Shown in pieces: positions 1 to 11,932 of a stretch of DNA of 64,000 nucleotides. The stretch spans positions 124,001 through 188,000 of the forward strand of contig JARVZY010002400.1 in the NCBI GenBank assembly GCA_030686995.1, read 5' to 3'. The notes beneath the pieces are model-generated. The model saw only the letters and a program-made list of their open reading frames with translations, did not search any database and was not told where the DNA came from. The stretch's first letter is position 1, and every line of letters starts with the position of its first letter. Made by a program: the position numbers and the translations under genes. Source of the stretch: Artemisia argyi (Eukaryota > Streptophyta > Magnoliopsida > Asterales > Asteraceae).

Positions 1-232
1 GTTGAGACACTTGGTGAATATGTGTTGTATGATATTTGTTTGACTTGTACTTGCATAAAAATTTGTCACTCAATCAACGACTAGAAATGGTCATTGATTG
101 AGGGGGAGAGTGAATTAAAATTTTACACCATCAAACGGATTTCTTGGTTAACTCATACTTGGTTTTGTAGTTAATGGAGTTTAGTTGAAGAGGACCTTGC
201 TAAAATTTATATCAAATGGCCAAATATGTTAG

Positions 233-965
233 GTGCTAGAAAGTTTAGGACATTATGTACAACTTGCTTGTAGTCCTAGCTCTATAGTTCTCGAAGTATC
301 ATTTGTGTTACTTTGGTATCCTCGTATAATCCCCTAAATACGTTAAGACTCAAAACCTAGAAGAAGTTTGAAAACCAATGGTGTTTGATGTTCTTGAATT
401 CTCCTATGACATTTGTATGTTCTAAGTGAATGAGTTTCAACTGTTGCTTGTTTTGGCTTAAGTGTTGTTGATATTGTGCTAGAAAGTTTAGGACATTATG
501 TGCAACTTGCTTGTAGTCCCCTAGCTCTATAGTTCTCGAAGGATCATTTGTGTTACTTTGGTATCCTCGTATAATCCCCTAAATACGTTAAGACTCAAAA
601 CCTAGAAGAAGTTTGAAAACCAATGGTGTTTGATGTTCTTGAATTCTCCTATGACATTTGTATGTTCTAAGTGAATGAGTTTCAACTGTTGCTTGTTTCG
701 GCTTAAGTGTTGTTGATATTGTGCTAGAAAGTTTAGGACATTATGTGCAACTTGCTTGTAGTCCCCTAGCTCTATAGTTCTCGAAGGATCATTTGTGTTA
801 CTTTGGTATCCTCGTATAATCCCCTAAATACGTTAAGACTCAAAACATAGAAGAAGTTTGAAAACCAATGGTGTTTGATGTTCTTGAATTCTCCTATGAC
901 ATTTGTATGTTCTAAGTGAATGAGTTTCAACTGTTGCTTGTTTCGGCTTAAGTGTTGTTGATATT
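233..965 (+). repeat. Three tandem copies of a 245-bp unit
   Basis: Units start at 233, 476 and 721, each with GTGCTAGAAAGTTTAGGAC, and are nearly identical. The second and third are closest, with only a few substitutions. The array lies in the 3' non-coding part of the Copia element. No open frame runs through it, and its length (243-245 bp) is not kept to a multiple of three. It probably arose by slippage or unequal recombination. Confidence 0.9.
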
Positions 966-1840
966 GTGCATATGTTCTCAGAATTTGCTTAGGTATAATG
1001 TTATCATGCTTGAATCATTTTCCTAAGATCCTGAGTTGAATATTGATATCTGTATGAATTGCCATGTGCATGATTGCTATCTGCTCTTCATGCTAAATAG
1101 TAGTTTGACGTATTTCCTGACTATGATTCGATTAAATGAATTTGGTATTATTATGTGGCAAGATGCTGAATGGTAGCTATTAAGGTATAGTGTATCTGTA
1201 TGTATGTATATCTATGTTGATATTCTTATGCAGATTCCATAGCCAAAATGAATGTGCCAGTTCCAGCTCGAACCATGTGTTCAGACGTTCAAACTCTATT
1301 GGTTGGCTCAGAATTCATCACAACAACAACATCCGCAACAACAACAACAACAACACGTCACCACCACCATCAGTGAAACAAAGCAATACTTATTCCGATC
1401 TCGCCAAGTGGGGATCTACAATATTTGGACGTTTTGCTGGTGGTGCCCTAAATGTTATCTTGTACAAAATAAGCAGTGAATCTCCCTCTTAGTTTAAGGG
1501 GGAGCATAGTGTGTTTCATCATCAGTATACATTAAAATTGGACACATTTTCTCCCATGTTTTTCCAACATATTTAAATCAATTGGAATCACAAATCTCAA
1601 AGGATTTAAAATTTTTGATCGGGGGAGAGAATGTGATTTAAATATAAAACCTGATGAAAATGTGATGTTTTTGGACTTAAATGATAGGCTCTCTCATATG
1701 TGCCAAACTCTTTCGTATATCAATGCACATATTAAGGGGGAACGAATTGACAAAAAGGATCCTTGCATCTCATATGAGTGCATCTCAGTCTTGACTCATG
1801 AATTAACAAAACACAAATGTTCTGAATCGAAAGGACTAGT

Positions 1841-3140
1841 CCTGGACGGGTAATAACTTCAAGCTGGTTCAACCAGTGATGTAAGCGTGTCTCGAAGAGG
1901 ACTAGTTTAAGTAGAATGTACCGTTTCGAGAAACCTTGGGTGAACCTGATCGGGCCGGGTAATAACTTCAAGCTAGTTTATCTAGTGATGTAAGCGTGTC
2001 TCGAATGCCCGGTCATGATCACTTAAGGTAGATCAATTCAAAAAGTGCAACTCTTCCCGACATGTGCAAATTTTCAAATCAATACATATGAGCACATGTT
2101 AAGGGGGAGCATTTGAAAATGACTAAACTCTCAATGTGTTAACAAAATGTGTTTTTCAATCATAAACACATTGAGAGAATTTTCAATGATTTGGCAAATG
2201 GCAACTTAGGACAGTCATGGAGTTATAAGGTGACTAAGGCTAGGAAAACCGTCCTATGATCCGCCAGAGCCGGAGGGATCTACCCATGGACAATACCAAA
2301 TAGATAGTATATAGAAGTCCGTAGGTATGATCATGAAAAAAGGAGAAATGTGAGAATGGAGAAAGAAGGGGTTGAAGAATTAAAAAGAAATGAAATGAGA
2401 AAGGGTGAAAAGAAATAGCCCTCCAACTATTCAGCCTTAGGGCAGAAACCGGGTTCAATTCATAATCTACTGATGCTTGCTAAGGCAACATCGGTATTGA
2501 AGACAAGACGTCAGGGACCCAGTGACGCAATGCACTAATCCTTCTAGCCACTCAAGTTCTCTTAAAAGAACTTGTTTCATTCTCACGGGGAACCGGTGTA
2601 ATCTATCGACATATCTCTTAGAGATGGTTGATATTGAAGCAGGAGACCTCTCCCTAATCTCTGCATAGGAAACCAAATGCACTTATTGAGTCTAGAGCCA
2701 CGAGATGCATAAAAAGATCTCATAGGGACACGAATTATTTCTACACTGGTTGTTCAACCTTAAGGACACCAGTTGTAATCTCATGAGTCCTACGCAGATC
2801 TTAGCAATCTGCCAGAACATCTATGAGAGAATTTACAAATGTAATTCTCAATGATTGAATGGAAATTCCTGCCAGGGTCAACATCAAGCAGCCCTGAAAG
2901 CAGGTCACTTCGGTAATTCCTCGTGGATTACGCTTAGTGGTCGCGGCGGTTTCAAATGGTCAACAGTCGTGGAGTGATCTCCAGCGACTCACCTAATCGT
3001 TGATATACTACGGTACGATCTTAAAAAGCCCTCTGTGGGTTTTCGATTAGTAACGGTCTTGGTAAGGATTAAAGAGAGTTTTCACACTATGCTGTTAACA
3101 ATCTCGAAGTCCAAACCTGTAAGTACCGAACGTTTTATTG
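1841..3140 (+). repeat. Conserved 3' non-coding module, Copia copy 1
   Basis: This block is homologous, at roughly 75-85% by eye, to the inverted block 16515-17827. It starts with two tandem copies of a module (1841-1895 and 1951-2004) carrying GGGTAATAACTTCAAGCT and GATGTAAGCGTGTCTCGA. The most conserved stretch is about 2470-3060. Both copies have frame-breaking differences, so I see no protein. The LTRs that follow the two copies are unrelated in sequence. Confidence 0.75.
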
Positions 3141-3602
3141 CTAACTGTCGTATGCAGGAACTTCTGGCGGTTGTAGTTGTGGAATGATGTAGTTGGTTGC
3201 TGATGTAGCTGGTCGCAGAAAAGATGCCAATCCTCTACCACATGTTCACACTACATCATCAATGAAATTCAACAAAGTCATGATCAATCTACAAGACCTT
3301 TAACACGGCTTCTGCAAACTCTGATGCTAAAGATCATGACACCAAATAGTGTGAGCATGTCGGCTCGAAGATTATCACATCACAAGGAAACATACTGCTG
3401 AAAGATGACTTGGAAACAAATATTGGATGACAAAGTCGAATAATACTCAAAGATCATCCAAGACGATCAAACGGTCATCAAACTAACTCTGCTGAATGCA
3501 CAAAGTTTCAAGACATTGAAGAATCAAAGACTACGAGCTATTAAGACAAGTCTTGAAGACAAAATGCTAGAAGTCAAATTATTATTTCCGGGGTGACCTC
3601 CC

Positions 3603-3937
3603 TTGGGGGGAGATTGTTGGGAATACAAATATTCCTATAAAAGACTCGGTCACCCCGATGTTCTATTAGCATTAAGATAGCTCGTAGACTTAGTTATTAT
3701 TATTAGTAGTAGTTTAGTTTAATATAACTGTAAATAGTATTTGTGGAGTGGGTCGGGTCTTTACCCACTGTCAGCTCACTCCACAGCCCGTTTCATGGGG
3801 CATTATTATGTAAGTGTATATATACCCTCTTCCCACCAAGGGAGAGGGTTGGTTGTTCAATATTACACACACACAACTAGTGTGTTTCTCTCACTAGAAC
3901 TTCCCCTCTCTCTAACTTTCTCTCACTAACTCTAACA
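3603..3937 (+). repeat. Polypurine tract and Copia 3' LTR (323 bp)
   Basis: The LTR begins TGTTGGGAATAC at 3615 and ends CTCTAACA at 3937, the usual TG...CA ends. The purine tract 3604-3613 sits directly before it. A TATA-like GTGTATATATACCC lies near 3813, followed by CT- and CA-rich sequence typical of a leader. The following five bases, ATGAA (3938-3942), would be the target duplication, but the partner is outside the window. Confidence 0.75.
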
Positions 3938-3942
3938 ATGAA

Positions 3943-5840
3943 GAACCTCTTCTTCCATAACCCAAGACCACCCGAAACCACATGAATCAACACTATATTA
4001 CGATCCTACACACTCTTACCCTACCATCCAAAATAATACATCATAGGGAATGTACATTCCCCTTACACTTGAATTTTTACATACTTTACAATAAACTAAT
4101 CTAATAACTCGTATCAAGATAATCAAAACACTTGGAGTACTTTTTTAGATTAACGCACATATGGGGGTAATATATGATGTTCTTCCCCATTACTCCATAA
4201 CACAAGTACTTTACCCATGAGTCCCAATCGTCCCAAAATAATATGTACAAGATATGACTCGACTTAGCAACAATGTAATCAATTAGATAATTAACTAAGG
4301 GTTTACACATATAACAATAATGCACTAAAGATGAGTGCATACACGGAAGGCTAAGGCGATTTGGTTGCACATTTGGGGTGGGTTGTAACAAATTCTTCCT
4401 TTAAGTAAAATGCTTAAAGTTAGAAACGAAAAGATAGGTTCGGAGGGGTGTACTAGGGGTATCGTGTACTAAAAATGAGTACAACGCTAAGGTGTGGGAA
4501 AAATTAATTGACTTTACTAGCCAAGTAATATGACTTAAATGGTCAAGTAATTATGATACGGGTTTAACACAAGGGTGATCCTAATGCCTCTTATCATGTA
4601 GTAAATCCTACTACACGAATGTAGTCTCACTAGCGGTCTCGGGATGCATCACTAACGCAAGTTCTGGAATCTAAATGCTACCGGTACACTCATAAGCACT
4701 AATAATGAATGCTTTTCCTATCAAATCTAAAGGCGAACCTCACATATTTTGGTGGAAAATTTTCTGAAGGGTACGGTTTTGTGCTAGTCATACAACTCCT
4801 ATCCATGAGAAGCTTGCTAAGGCTAAAGTTTCACTCCTAAATGTTGTAAAAAATTTTAAATTTGGCGCTAAAATTACACTAACAAGTATTTCTCTTAGTT
4901 TTATTACACACCTACCATCAAACAAACAAACTCAAGTGCAATTGTATCCTATAAGGTATCATCATTTACCCTCCCCTTACACTTAGGATGAACATTGTCC
5001 CCAATGTTCAATTAAAGGATGTAAAAGTAAAACAGGTAAAAGAATGAAAACAAATACTCCCCTGATTCGTTCGGGGTAGATAGTGTATCAACAAGGTTAG
5101 ATCTTCCTCCAAGGAAATGAACATTCAAAGCTTCCCTTCCAGAAAATAAATCATCTTCTTGTCATATATAACCTGTTAAACCTGAGAAAACAAACAAGGC
5201 AACCTCGCGTAAAATCGGCGGCAATCTATATATACTAACAAGTCCTAGAAAACAATTTAAGATATAATGCTTGTGGAATGAATGTTTGCAGATTTCCTGG
5301 AGTTTATAAAACTAAAGAATTAACAAAAACTTTAAGACTCCGTTAGAAAAACAAAACTCGCAAAATTTCCAGAATTTTACACATGACGCCGTCAGGAATT
5401 AACTCCTGACGCTGTCAGAAGTGAACTGCAGAAATCTTTACGTTAAGTTTCCGGAAAATTTCTGGAAAAACTTATGTCCTACTTCCTGGAAAATCCTGCA
5501 AAACATCATTATGACTCGATACAAGCATTTGACTCTAACAAATACTAATATACATGTTCATTTAATATTGTGGCGAATCATGATCAATTTCGTTCTTATA
5601 AACAAATTTGGGGTTCCCCTTACACTTAGCTTTTGCAAAATACCTTTATATGAAGTTAAGACGAAGTTAAACAACAAAATAAAGCATTTTCACAATTTAG
5701 TTGAAACATGATCTACCAACAATAAAAATAAAGCATGCATACGGAAGCAAATAACAATCAAACGAATAAAAACACACAAAACATGGGTTGCCTCCCAAGA
5801 AGCGCTTTTCTTTATTTACGAGTCTTTTAGCTAGACTCAA
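3943..5840. other. Non-coding retroelement-derived spacer
   Basis: No gene is visible. On the minus strand the sequence follows directly after an Athila-like gag, so it is probably that element's untranslated 3' part. Purine motifs AAGTGTAAGGGGA occur on the minus strand near 4056, 4972 and 5616. A perfect small hairpin lies at 4990-5009. Two TGACGCCGTCA-type palindromes lie at about 5384-5420, like those in the Athila-like LTRs further right. No integrase, reverse transcriptase or 3' LTR of that element is seen. Confidence 0.5.
4990..5009 (-). other. Small hairpin with GGGA loop
   Basis: On the minus strand GAACATTG is followed by GGGA and CAATGTTC. That is a perfect 8-bp stem with a GNRA-type tetraloop. 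It lies just before a purine tract in the sequence downstream of a Gypsy gag. Similar motifs are common downstream of coding regions in plant Athila/Tat elements, as I recall. Confidence 0.6.
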
Positions 5841-5852
5841 GGTCATTGGCTA

Positions 5853-8074
5853 TTACGTGACCTCATCGTTGGTCTCATTCTCTAGGTCATCTCCAATCTT
5901 AGTTTTGTATTCCGGACCTAGTTGCAAACACTCCTTGTAGAAACCAAGTATTCTATTCATGACATAATCTATTCCTTTACGTCTATCCTCATCATTCCTA
6001 TAATAATCCGCTTGCTTGTGTTCCTTTTCTATGTTTGATAGAAGGCGGTATTGTTCAATCTTATAGGGCATTTGGTAAGCAATCTCATCGTTCTCTTCCT
6101 TGAATCTAACTATCCCTAGGGTCGGGTCATAACTCATCTTAGAGGCCTCAACAAACAGTTTTCCGAACACTACTTGACTTAGGAAATCATCTATTACCGG
6201 ACGAGTATCCTCTACTATCACAAAGTCGGTGACATAAGTGAAGTTTCCTACAAATACATGCAATTCTTTCACTCTTCCTACAAAGTTGCTCATCTTACTC
6301 GTGTTGGGCATCATCCTATAACCAAGTTGCTTCTTCATCGCCCAATTATAATAGGTCCCAGTCATGATGTTTATAGGAGACCTAGGATCGATATAAGCTT
6401 TCCATACATGCATATACCCAATGTTGCATGGTATGTTGATGTTAGAGGGATCACCTACTTTAATAAGGGGTGAACCAAGGATATATGGTGTCTCAGGATC
6501 ATCGAATAAATCCTTGTGATATTCCCGTTCTTCCTTGGTGGGCAACTTATCAAAGTACTCTTCTAAGTTTTCTACTTCCTCTAACTTTTCTCCATTATTA
6601 ACCTCAACTTCCTTAATCTCATCCCTAGCCCCAGTTTCTATTCCAACTTCATCCTTGTCACTTTCTTCTATATTCTTATCTTTTGGCTTAATGGTGACAA
6701 CATTGACAAAGTGGACGTGTTTGGATGATGAGGGGTCCTTAATTTGGATTCCGCTATTAATGTCCCTAGTCTCCTTCCTAGGTGTAGTTAGCACTTGGTT
6801 GTTGAGGGCTTTCAACAAGTTGTCAATCTTATTGGTCATCTCCGTTTGTTGTTGATTGAATTTGGTTTCAAACTTAGATATGCGAGCTTCTTGAGATGCC
6901 ATGAATTTGGACATCAATCCTTCAAGATTATGGTACTACCATAGCTATTAGAAGGATTGTTGTTGAAAGTACGGTTAGCAGGTGGACCGTTTGGTTGGTA
7001 ACAATTAGGCGGATTGGAAGAATTGTTTTTGTTTTGTTTCCACCTAAGATTCGGGTGATTTTTCCAAGAAGGGTTGTAGGAATCACCGTAAGGGTTTGGC
7101 TCGGGTTTGAAAGTGTACCACTTGTCACCCGCTTCGTCGGTACGTGAGGATGCGCAATCCGCAAAAGCTTGTCCGGGGAGTTCCACGCAATCACGAGTGT
7201 CATAGGGACCACTACATAATTCGCATGAAGAAGTGATTTTGTTCACTTGGCTTGAAGGCTTGGGAGCATCGTAAGATTTCATAAGAAACTTGACTTGGTC
7301 CTCAAGTTCCATGATCCTACGGTCGGGAGTGCTAGAATTGTTCGAAGGCAAAGATATTGCCTTGACCGTTTTGTTCAAATCACGGGGATCATTCCAACTT
7401 TCGTTGTCATAGAGAGCAAGATCTTCTATGAGTTCCCATGATTCTTCCGCACTTAGATCACGTAGCTTGCCACTGGCCGATTGGTCAATGATTCGCCTTG
7501 TGGAGAGGTCGATATGGTCATAGAAGATTTGGACTTGGAGCCAAAGATCTATGCCATGATGAGGGACTTTTTGGAGTAAGTCCTTGAAACGAGTCCATGC
7601 TTCATATAGAGTTTCACCTTGACGTTGTTGGAACATCAAGATATCATTTCTAAGCTTGGTAGTTCTCCCCGGTGGGAAAAATTGAGCAAGGAATCGAGTG
7701 GTGAGATCATCCCATGAGGTGATGGATCCCGCGGGTAAATGTTCAAGCCATTGACTAGCTTGATCACGTAGAGAGAATTGGAATAGGCGTAATCGGGTTG
7801 TTGTAACATCAAGGTCTATAGAATCTACGATTTTAAGGAAATCCTTGAGATGTTGGTTAGGATCTTCGGAATGAAGTCCATGGAATGCACATCCGCTTTG
7901 CACCAACCGGATGGTGTCGGATCACAAGGGGGACACATTGGCTCCTTGAGTGAGCTCAATAGTGTTTCGATAGCCTTGGTGGTTAGGACGGGAATACTCT
8001 CCTAAGGTTCGGGGCCTAAGGGGTCGGTTTTGTTGTGGTGGGTTAATGGGTTCAAAGATGTTACTACCTTCCAT
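5853..8074 (-). pseudogene. gag: Athila-like Gypsy gag, copy 1 (frameshifted)
   Basis: This codes for a retrotransposon capsid polyprotein that would package element RNA. The start ATG is at 8074. The Retrotrans_gag-type domain lies at about 7890-7400 (FQFSLRDQASQWL, FLAQFFPPGRTTKLRNDI, VPHHGIDLWLQVQ). A CELC...CV zinc-knuckle-like remnant lies near 7210. The C-terminal half (6917-5853) has the region NIMTGTYYNW ... FVGRVKELHVFVGNFTY ... LSQVVFGK, which resembles an aspartic-protease-like fold. Two lesions are visible: a TGA in place of an Arg codon at 7922-7924, and loss of one base near 6945 that shifts the frame. The frame ends at a natural-looking stop after DEVT at 5853. The LTR and PBS lie immediately upstream on the same strand. 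No pol follows. Confidence 0.85.
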
Positions 8075-8219
8075 GATGTCGGATGGTAAAGGTTACAAAC
8101 AAAGACACGAAGAAATAAGATAGACTAAAGAGAACCTAAAAAATAAAAATAAAATCTTACAAGAAAGGAATCTAGCAAGTAGACCTAATAAAAAGAAATC
8201 CTAACCTAGACAATAACTA

Positions 8220-8245
8220 TTCCCCGGGCTGCGGCGCCAAAAACT
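8220..8245 (-). other. Primer-binding site, tRNA-Asp type
   Basis: On the minus strand, immediately after the LTR end, the sequence reads TGGCGCCGCAGCCCGGGGA. This resembles the tRNA-Asp primer-binding site used by Athila and related Gypsy elements. It marks 8246-9670 as a 5' LTR. Confidence 0.75.
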
Positions 8246-9670
8246 TGATACGTGGGAATCACACCAGGCTTTACCTCTCGAGGGATCTCGAGAAGCTTAC
8301 AACCCCCACCAGGCAGTGTACCTGATCGTTGTAGTATAGTATAGAGACAAGTACCGGGGGATTGATCGTTCAACTCAGGAATAGTGTCGCTAGGATTAGA
8401 AAGTCTCTTAAACTAAGTCTAGAGGTGAGGGATGATTCTTTTTGTATTTTTATGTTTTATAAAAGCAATTAAAATCTCGGTTTTTGGAAGAGTGGGCGGA
8501 ATTAGTTGCTAGCCAACTAACCCAATAACTAAAGATGCAATCAAAATAAAATAACAGAAATGAAAATAAATCTAATTATACTAGTGTGGTGTAAACAATG
8601 ATGGGGAAAGTTGTGTTTACTTAGGTATCATTACTCCCTAGATATCTTTTACAGGTTGATAGCTTATTACAATTGCATGGATGACGGGTCATATTCCTTA
8701 ATACTAGTCGTAGGGCCGTGTACAATATTCCCTAACTCTATAGGATCCTACTTCACTCCTATGTCGAGCTGTTAGAAGCTCTTAACATGGGATCATTATA
8801 ATTCTCCTACTCATTAAATACAACCAAAAATCATAGTACACCTTTGATCATGTTTCTTAAGACGTTCAAGCAAGTTACCAATGGAAGTCTGCCAGTTTTC
8901 TTAAGCCTAACATCGAATACAATCATCCGTAACAACTATAAACAAACAATAAACCCATAATTAACATCTAGGTTTCACTACATCTAAGCAAACACAAAAG
9001 AGATCTATCCGAGCATGTTAAAATGAAGACAAGTGTAAGATATATTCAAACAACACATAGACATATTGATTGAATTGAAAGAGTACTTATCTCAAATAGA
9101 ACATGAAAGTTTCAAAGGGTTAAAACCCTTGAAAAAGCTGTGAAAATCGGCCTAGGGTTTTTCCCTCAAAGTTGCACACTAATGAATGAAATTTGGAAAA
9201 CTAATAATACAGGGTGACGGCGTCATGTGTAAACTTGTGATGCCGTAACTCGCCGCCTATAATGAAATCGGATTGCCTAGATCCACTTTTGACGCCGTCA
9301 TGTGTAAATTTCTTCTGGGCCGTCACTAATACTTGGACCATGACGGCCTTGGGTGACGCCGTCATCTCCAATGCACAAAACTTTCTGGATCGTCACGGGT
9401 ATTGTCCACATCCACCTCTTGTATTACTCTTGACGCCGTCATTAAGGAACTTGTGACGCCGTAAGGTACTATTCCCAGCAAGGAAAATTAAGACTTTGCC
9501 GTTTTCTTCACTTTTATGCTCCAAAAACGTCCAAAATGCTTCCGTTTCCAGATTTCACTCCAAAAGTACCTAAAATGACAAAAGGAACGATTTAGGGCAA
9601 TATTTGATCAAATAATCTCAACTTCAGGCTTAAATGACCCCTTAAAAATGGTTCATTTTTCGCCTCATCA
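8246..9670 (-). repeat. Athila-like LTR A (5' LTR of gag copy 1)
   Basis: The 1425-bp LTR, read on the minus strand, begins TGATGAGGCGAAAAATGAACC and ends CCCACGTATCA. It is homologous throughout to 10516-11927 and 13402-14838. The PBS lies at its low-coordinate side, so it is the 5' LTR of the element encoding gag copy 1. The flanking sequence at 9671 is an inverted gag fragment. This element therefore seems to have inserted into, or been recombined with, a related copy. Confidence 0.85.
9215..9464. promoter_or_regulatory. Array of TGACG-S-CGTCA palindromes in LTR A
   Basis: Four exact 11-bp palindromes of the form TGACGSCGTCA are seen, plus two decayed ones (TGATGCCGTAA, TGACGCCGTAA) and an inverted pair GCCGTCAC/TGACGGCC. 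TGACG is the half-site of plant TGA-class bZIP factors (as-1 motif). On the element's strand the array lies in U3. A regulatory role is inferred. Confidence 0.55.
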
Positions 9671-10157
9671 AGGATATTCGCCCGGTAATAGATGGTTGCC
9701 TAAGTCAAGTAGTGTTCGGAAAACCGTTTATTGAGGCCTCTAAGATGAGTGATGACCCGTCCCTAGGGATTGTTAGATTCAAGGAAGAGAATGATGAGAT
9801 TGCTTACCAAATGCCCTATAAGATCGAACAATACCGCCTTCTATCAAACATAGAAAAAGAACACAAGCAAGCGGTTTAATATAGGAATGATGAGGATAGA
9901 CGTACAGGAGTGGATTATGTCATGAGTAGAATACTTGGTTTCTACAAGGAATGTTTACAACTAGGTCCGGAATACAAAACTAAGATTGGAGATGACCTAG
10001 AGAATGAAACCAATGATGAGGTCACGTAATAGCCCATGACCTTGAGTCTAGCTACAAGACTCGTAAATAAAGAAAAGCGCTTCTTGGGGGGCAACCCATG
10101 TTTTGTGTGATTTTTATTTGTTTGATTGTTATTTGTTTCCGTATGCACGCTTTATTA
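9671..10157 (+). pseudogene. gag: Inverted 3' fragment of Athila-like gag
   Basis: On the plus strand this encodes the gag C-terminus (FKEENDEIAYQMPYKIEQY ... ILGFYKECLQLGPEY), ending at TAA 10027-10029. It is followed by the same untranslated sequence that follows copy 1, including a near-identical AAGCGCTTCTTGGG segment. It has an in-frame TAA near 9877. It is inverted relative to the rest of gag copy 2. The right junction, at about 10157, shows only a few bases of microhomology (TTTATT). Confidence 0.85.
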
Positions 10158-10510
10158 AGGGGTGAACCAAGGATGTATGGTGTCTCGGGGTCATCGAATA
10201 AATCCTTGTGATATTCCTGTTCTTCCTTTGTGGGTAACTTATCAAAGTATTCTTCTACGTTTTCTACTTCCTCTAACTTTTCTTCCTTATTATCCTCAAC
10301 TTCCTTAACTTCATCCTTAGTCCCGATTTCTATTCCAACCTCATCCTTGTCACTTTCTTCTATATTCTTATCTATTGGCTTAATGGTGACAACATTGAAA
10401 GAGTGGACTTGTTTGGATGATGAAGGGTCCTTAATTTGGTTCCCGCTATTAGTGTCCCTAGTGTCCTTCCTAGGTGTAGTTAGCACTTGGTTGTTGAGGG
10501 CTTTCAACAA

Positions 10511-11932
10511 GTTGTTGATGCGTGGGAATTGCACCAGGCTTTACCTCTCGAGGGATCTCGAGAAGCTTACAACCCCCACCAGGCAGTGTACCTGATCGTT
10601 GTAGTATAGTATAGTGACAAGTACCGGGGGATTGATCGTTCAACTCAGGAATAGTGTCGCTAGGATTAGTAAGCCTAAAAACTAGGTCTAGAGGTGAGGG
10701 ATGATTCTTTTTGTATTTTTATATTTTTATAAAAGCAATTAAATTCTCGGTTTTTGGAAGAGTGGGCGGAATTAGTTGCTAGTCAACTAACCCAATAACT
10801 AAAGATGCAATCAAAATAAAATAACAAAAATGTAAATAAAGCTAATTAAACTAGTGGTGTGAACAATAATAGGGAGAATTGTGTTTACTTAGATTTCATT
10901 ACTCCCTAGATATCTTTTACAGGTTGATAGTTCGTTACAATTGCGTGGATGACGGGTTATATTCCTTAATACCATTCGTGGGGTGGCGTACGTACTTCCC
11001 CAACTCTATAAGCTCCTACTTCACTCCTATGTCGAGCCTGCAAGAAGCTCCTAACATGGGATCATTAGAATTCGCTCATGCATTAAATACAACCATAAAA
11101 ACCTAGTACGCATTGGTTCATGTTTCTTAAGACGTTCAAGCATGTCACCCTATGGAAGTCTGCCAGTTTTCTTAAGCCTAACATCGAAATCATTCATCTG
11201 TAACAACTATAAACAAGCAATCAACCCATAATCAACATCTAGGTTTCACTACATCTAAGCAAACACACAAGAGATCTAGCCTAGCATGTTAAAATCAAGA
11301 CAAGCGTAAGATATATTCAAACAACACATAGACATATTGAATGAATTGAAAGGATACTTATCTTAATTAAACATGAAAGGTTTCAAAGGCTAAAAACCCT
11401 TGAAAGAACAGTAAAAATCGTGCTAGGGTTTCTCCAAGTTATCCCTCAAATGTCCTCTCTCTTATGAATGAAAATTGCAAAACTATATATAGATTTTCCA
11501 TCGTGACGGCGTCAAGAAGAAATGTCTGACGCTGTCAACTCGCCGCCCGTAGTAATATCGGATTGCCTAGATCCAGATCTGACGCCGTCAAGTGCAAAGT
11601 TACTCTGGGCCGTCACATGCAATGGGACCATGACGGCCTATGGTGACGCCGTCATGCCCTTAGTGTAAAACTCTCTGGACCGTCACGGACTTTATTCACT
11701 TCACCTCTTGTTTTACTCTTGACGCCGTCATGTAGAACCTTGTGACGCCGTCAGGTACTGTTCCCAGCAAGAAAAATTAAGACTTTGCCGTTTTCTTCAC
11801 TTTTACAGAATTCACTCCAAAAGTACCTAAAATCACAAAATGAACGATTTAGGGCAATATTTGATCAAATAAATTCAATTTCGGGCTTAAATGACCCCCT
11901 AAAAACGGATCATTTTTCGCCTCATCAGTTGT
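10511..11932 (-). mobile_element. Solo LTR of the Athila-like family, with TSD
   Basis: LTR B (10516-11927, 1412 bp) has full TG...CA ends and is flanked by perfect 5-bp target duplications GTTGT (10511-10515 and 11928-11932). On both sides the gag sequence of copy 2 continues uninterrupted. This is the classic product of LTR-LTR recombination after insertion. Confidence 0.95.
11514..11753. promoter_or_regulatory. Array of TGACG-S-CGTCA palindromes in LTR B
   Basis: Five exact copies of TGACGSCGTCA plus one decayed copy (TGACGCTGTCA) are present, in the same order and spacing as in the other two LTRs. Confidence 0.55.

Larger units (their letters stand above)
1..3937 (+). mobile_element. Sirevirus-like Copia retrotransposon, 3' end only
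   Basis: This is the 3' part of a Ty1/copia LTR element whose 5' LTR, gag and pol would lie left of the window. It ends in an LTR (3615-3937) that is directly preceded by a purine tract, CTTGGGGGGAGAT. The 3.6 kb upstream have no convincing reading frame. They hold repeated GGGGGAG purine motifs near 102, 1499, 1621, 1736 and 2103. Multiple polypurine-like motifs before the 3' LTR are a known Sirevirus trait. Part of the region (about 1841-3140) recurs inverted at 16515-17827 in a Copia element with a different LTR. The family assignment rests on these non-coding signs, because no protein is present. Confidence 0.7.

Noticed and set aside
1190..1492. 100-codon frame with Asn/Gln repeats
   Set aside because: It is produced by a CAA/CAACAA microsatellite inside retroelement non-coding sequence. 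Two frames are open in parallel and neither matches a known family.
2467..2682. 71-codon antisense frame shared with the inverted module copy
   Set aside because: The homologous copy at 16980-17200 has a stop and most of its differences change amino acids, so there is no sign of coding constraint.
3113..3155. GTAAGT ... GCTAAC ... TGCAG resembling a mini-intron at the end of the shared module
   Set aside because: The interval of about 40 nt is shorter than plant introns and there is no coding context.
9942..10148. 68-codon minus-strand frame across the gag inversion
   Set aside because: It is the antisense shadow of the inverted gag fragment, whose plus-strand frame has clear homology to copy 1.
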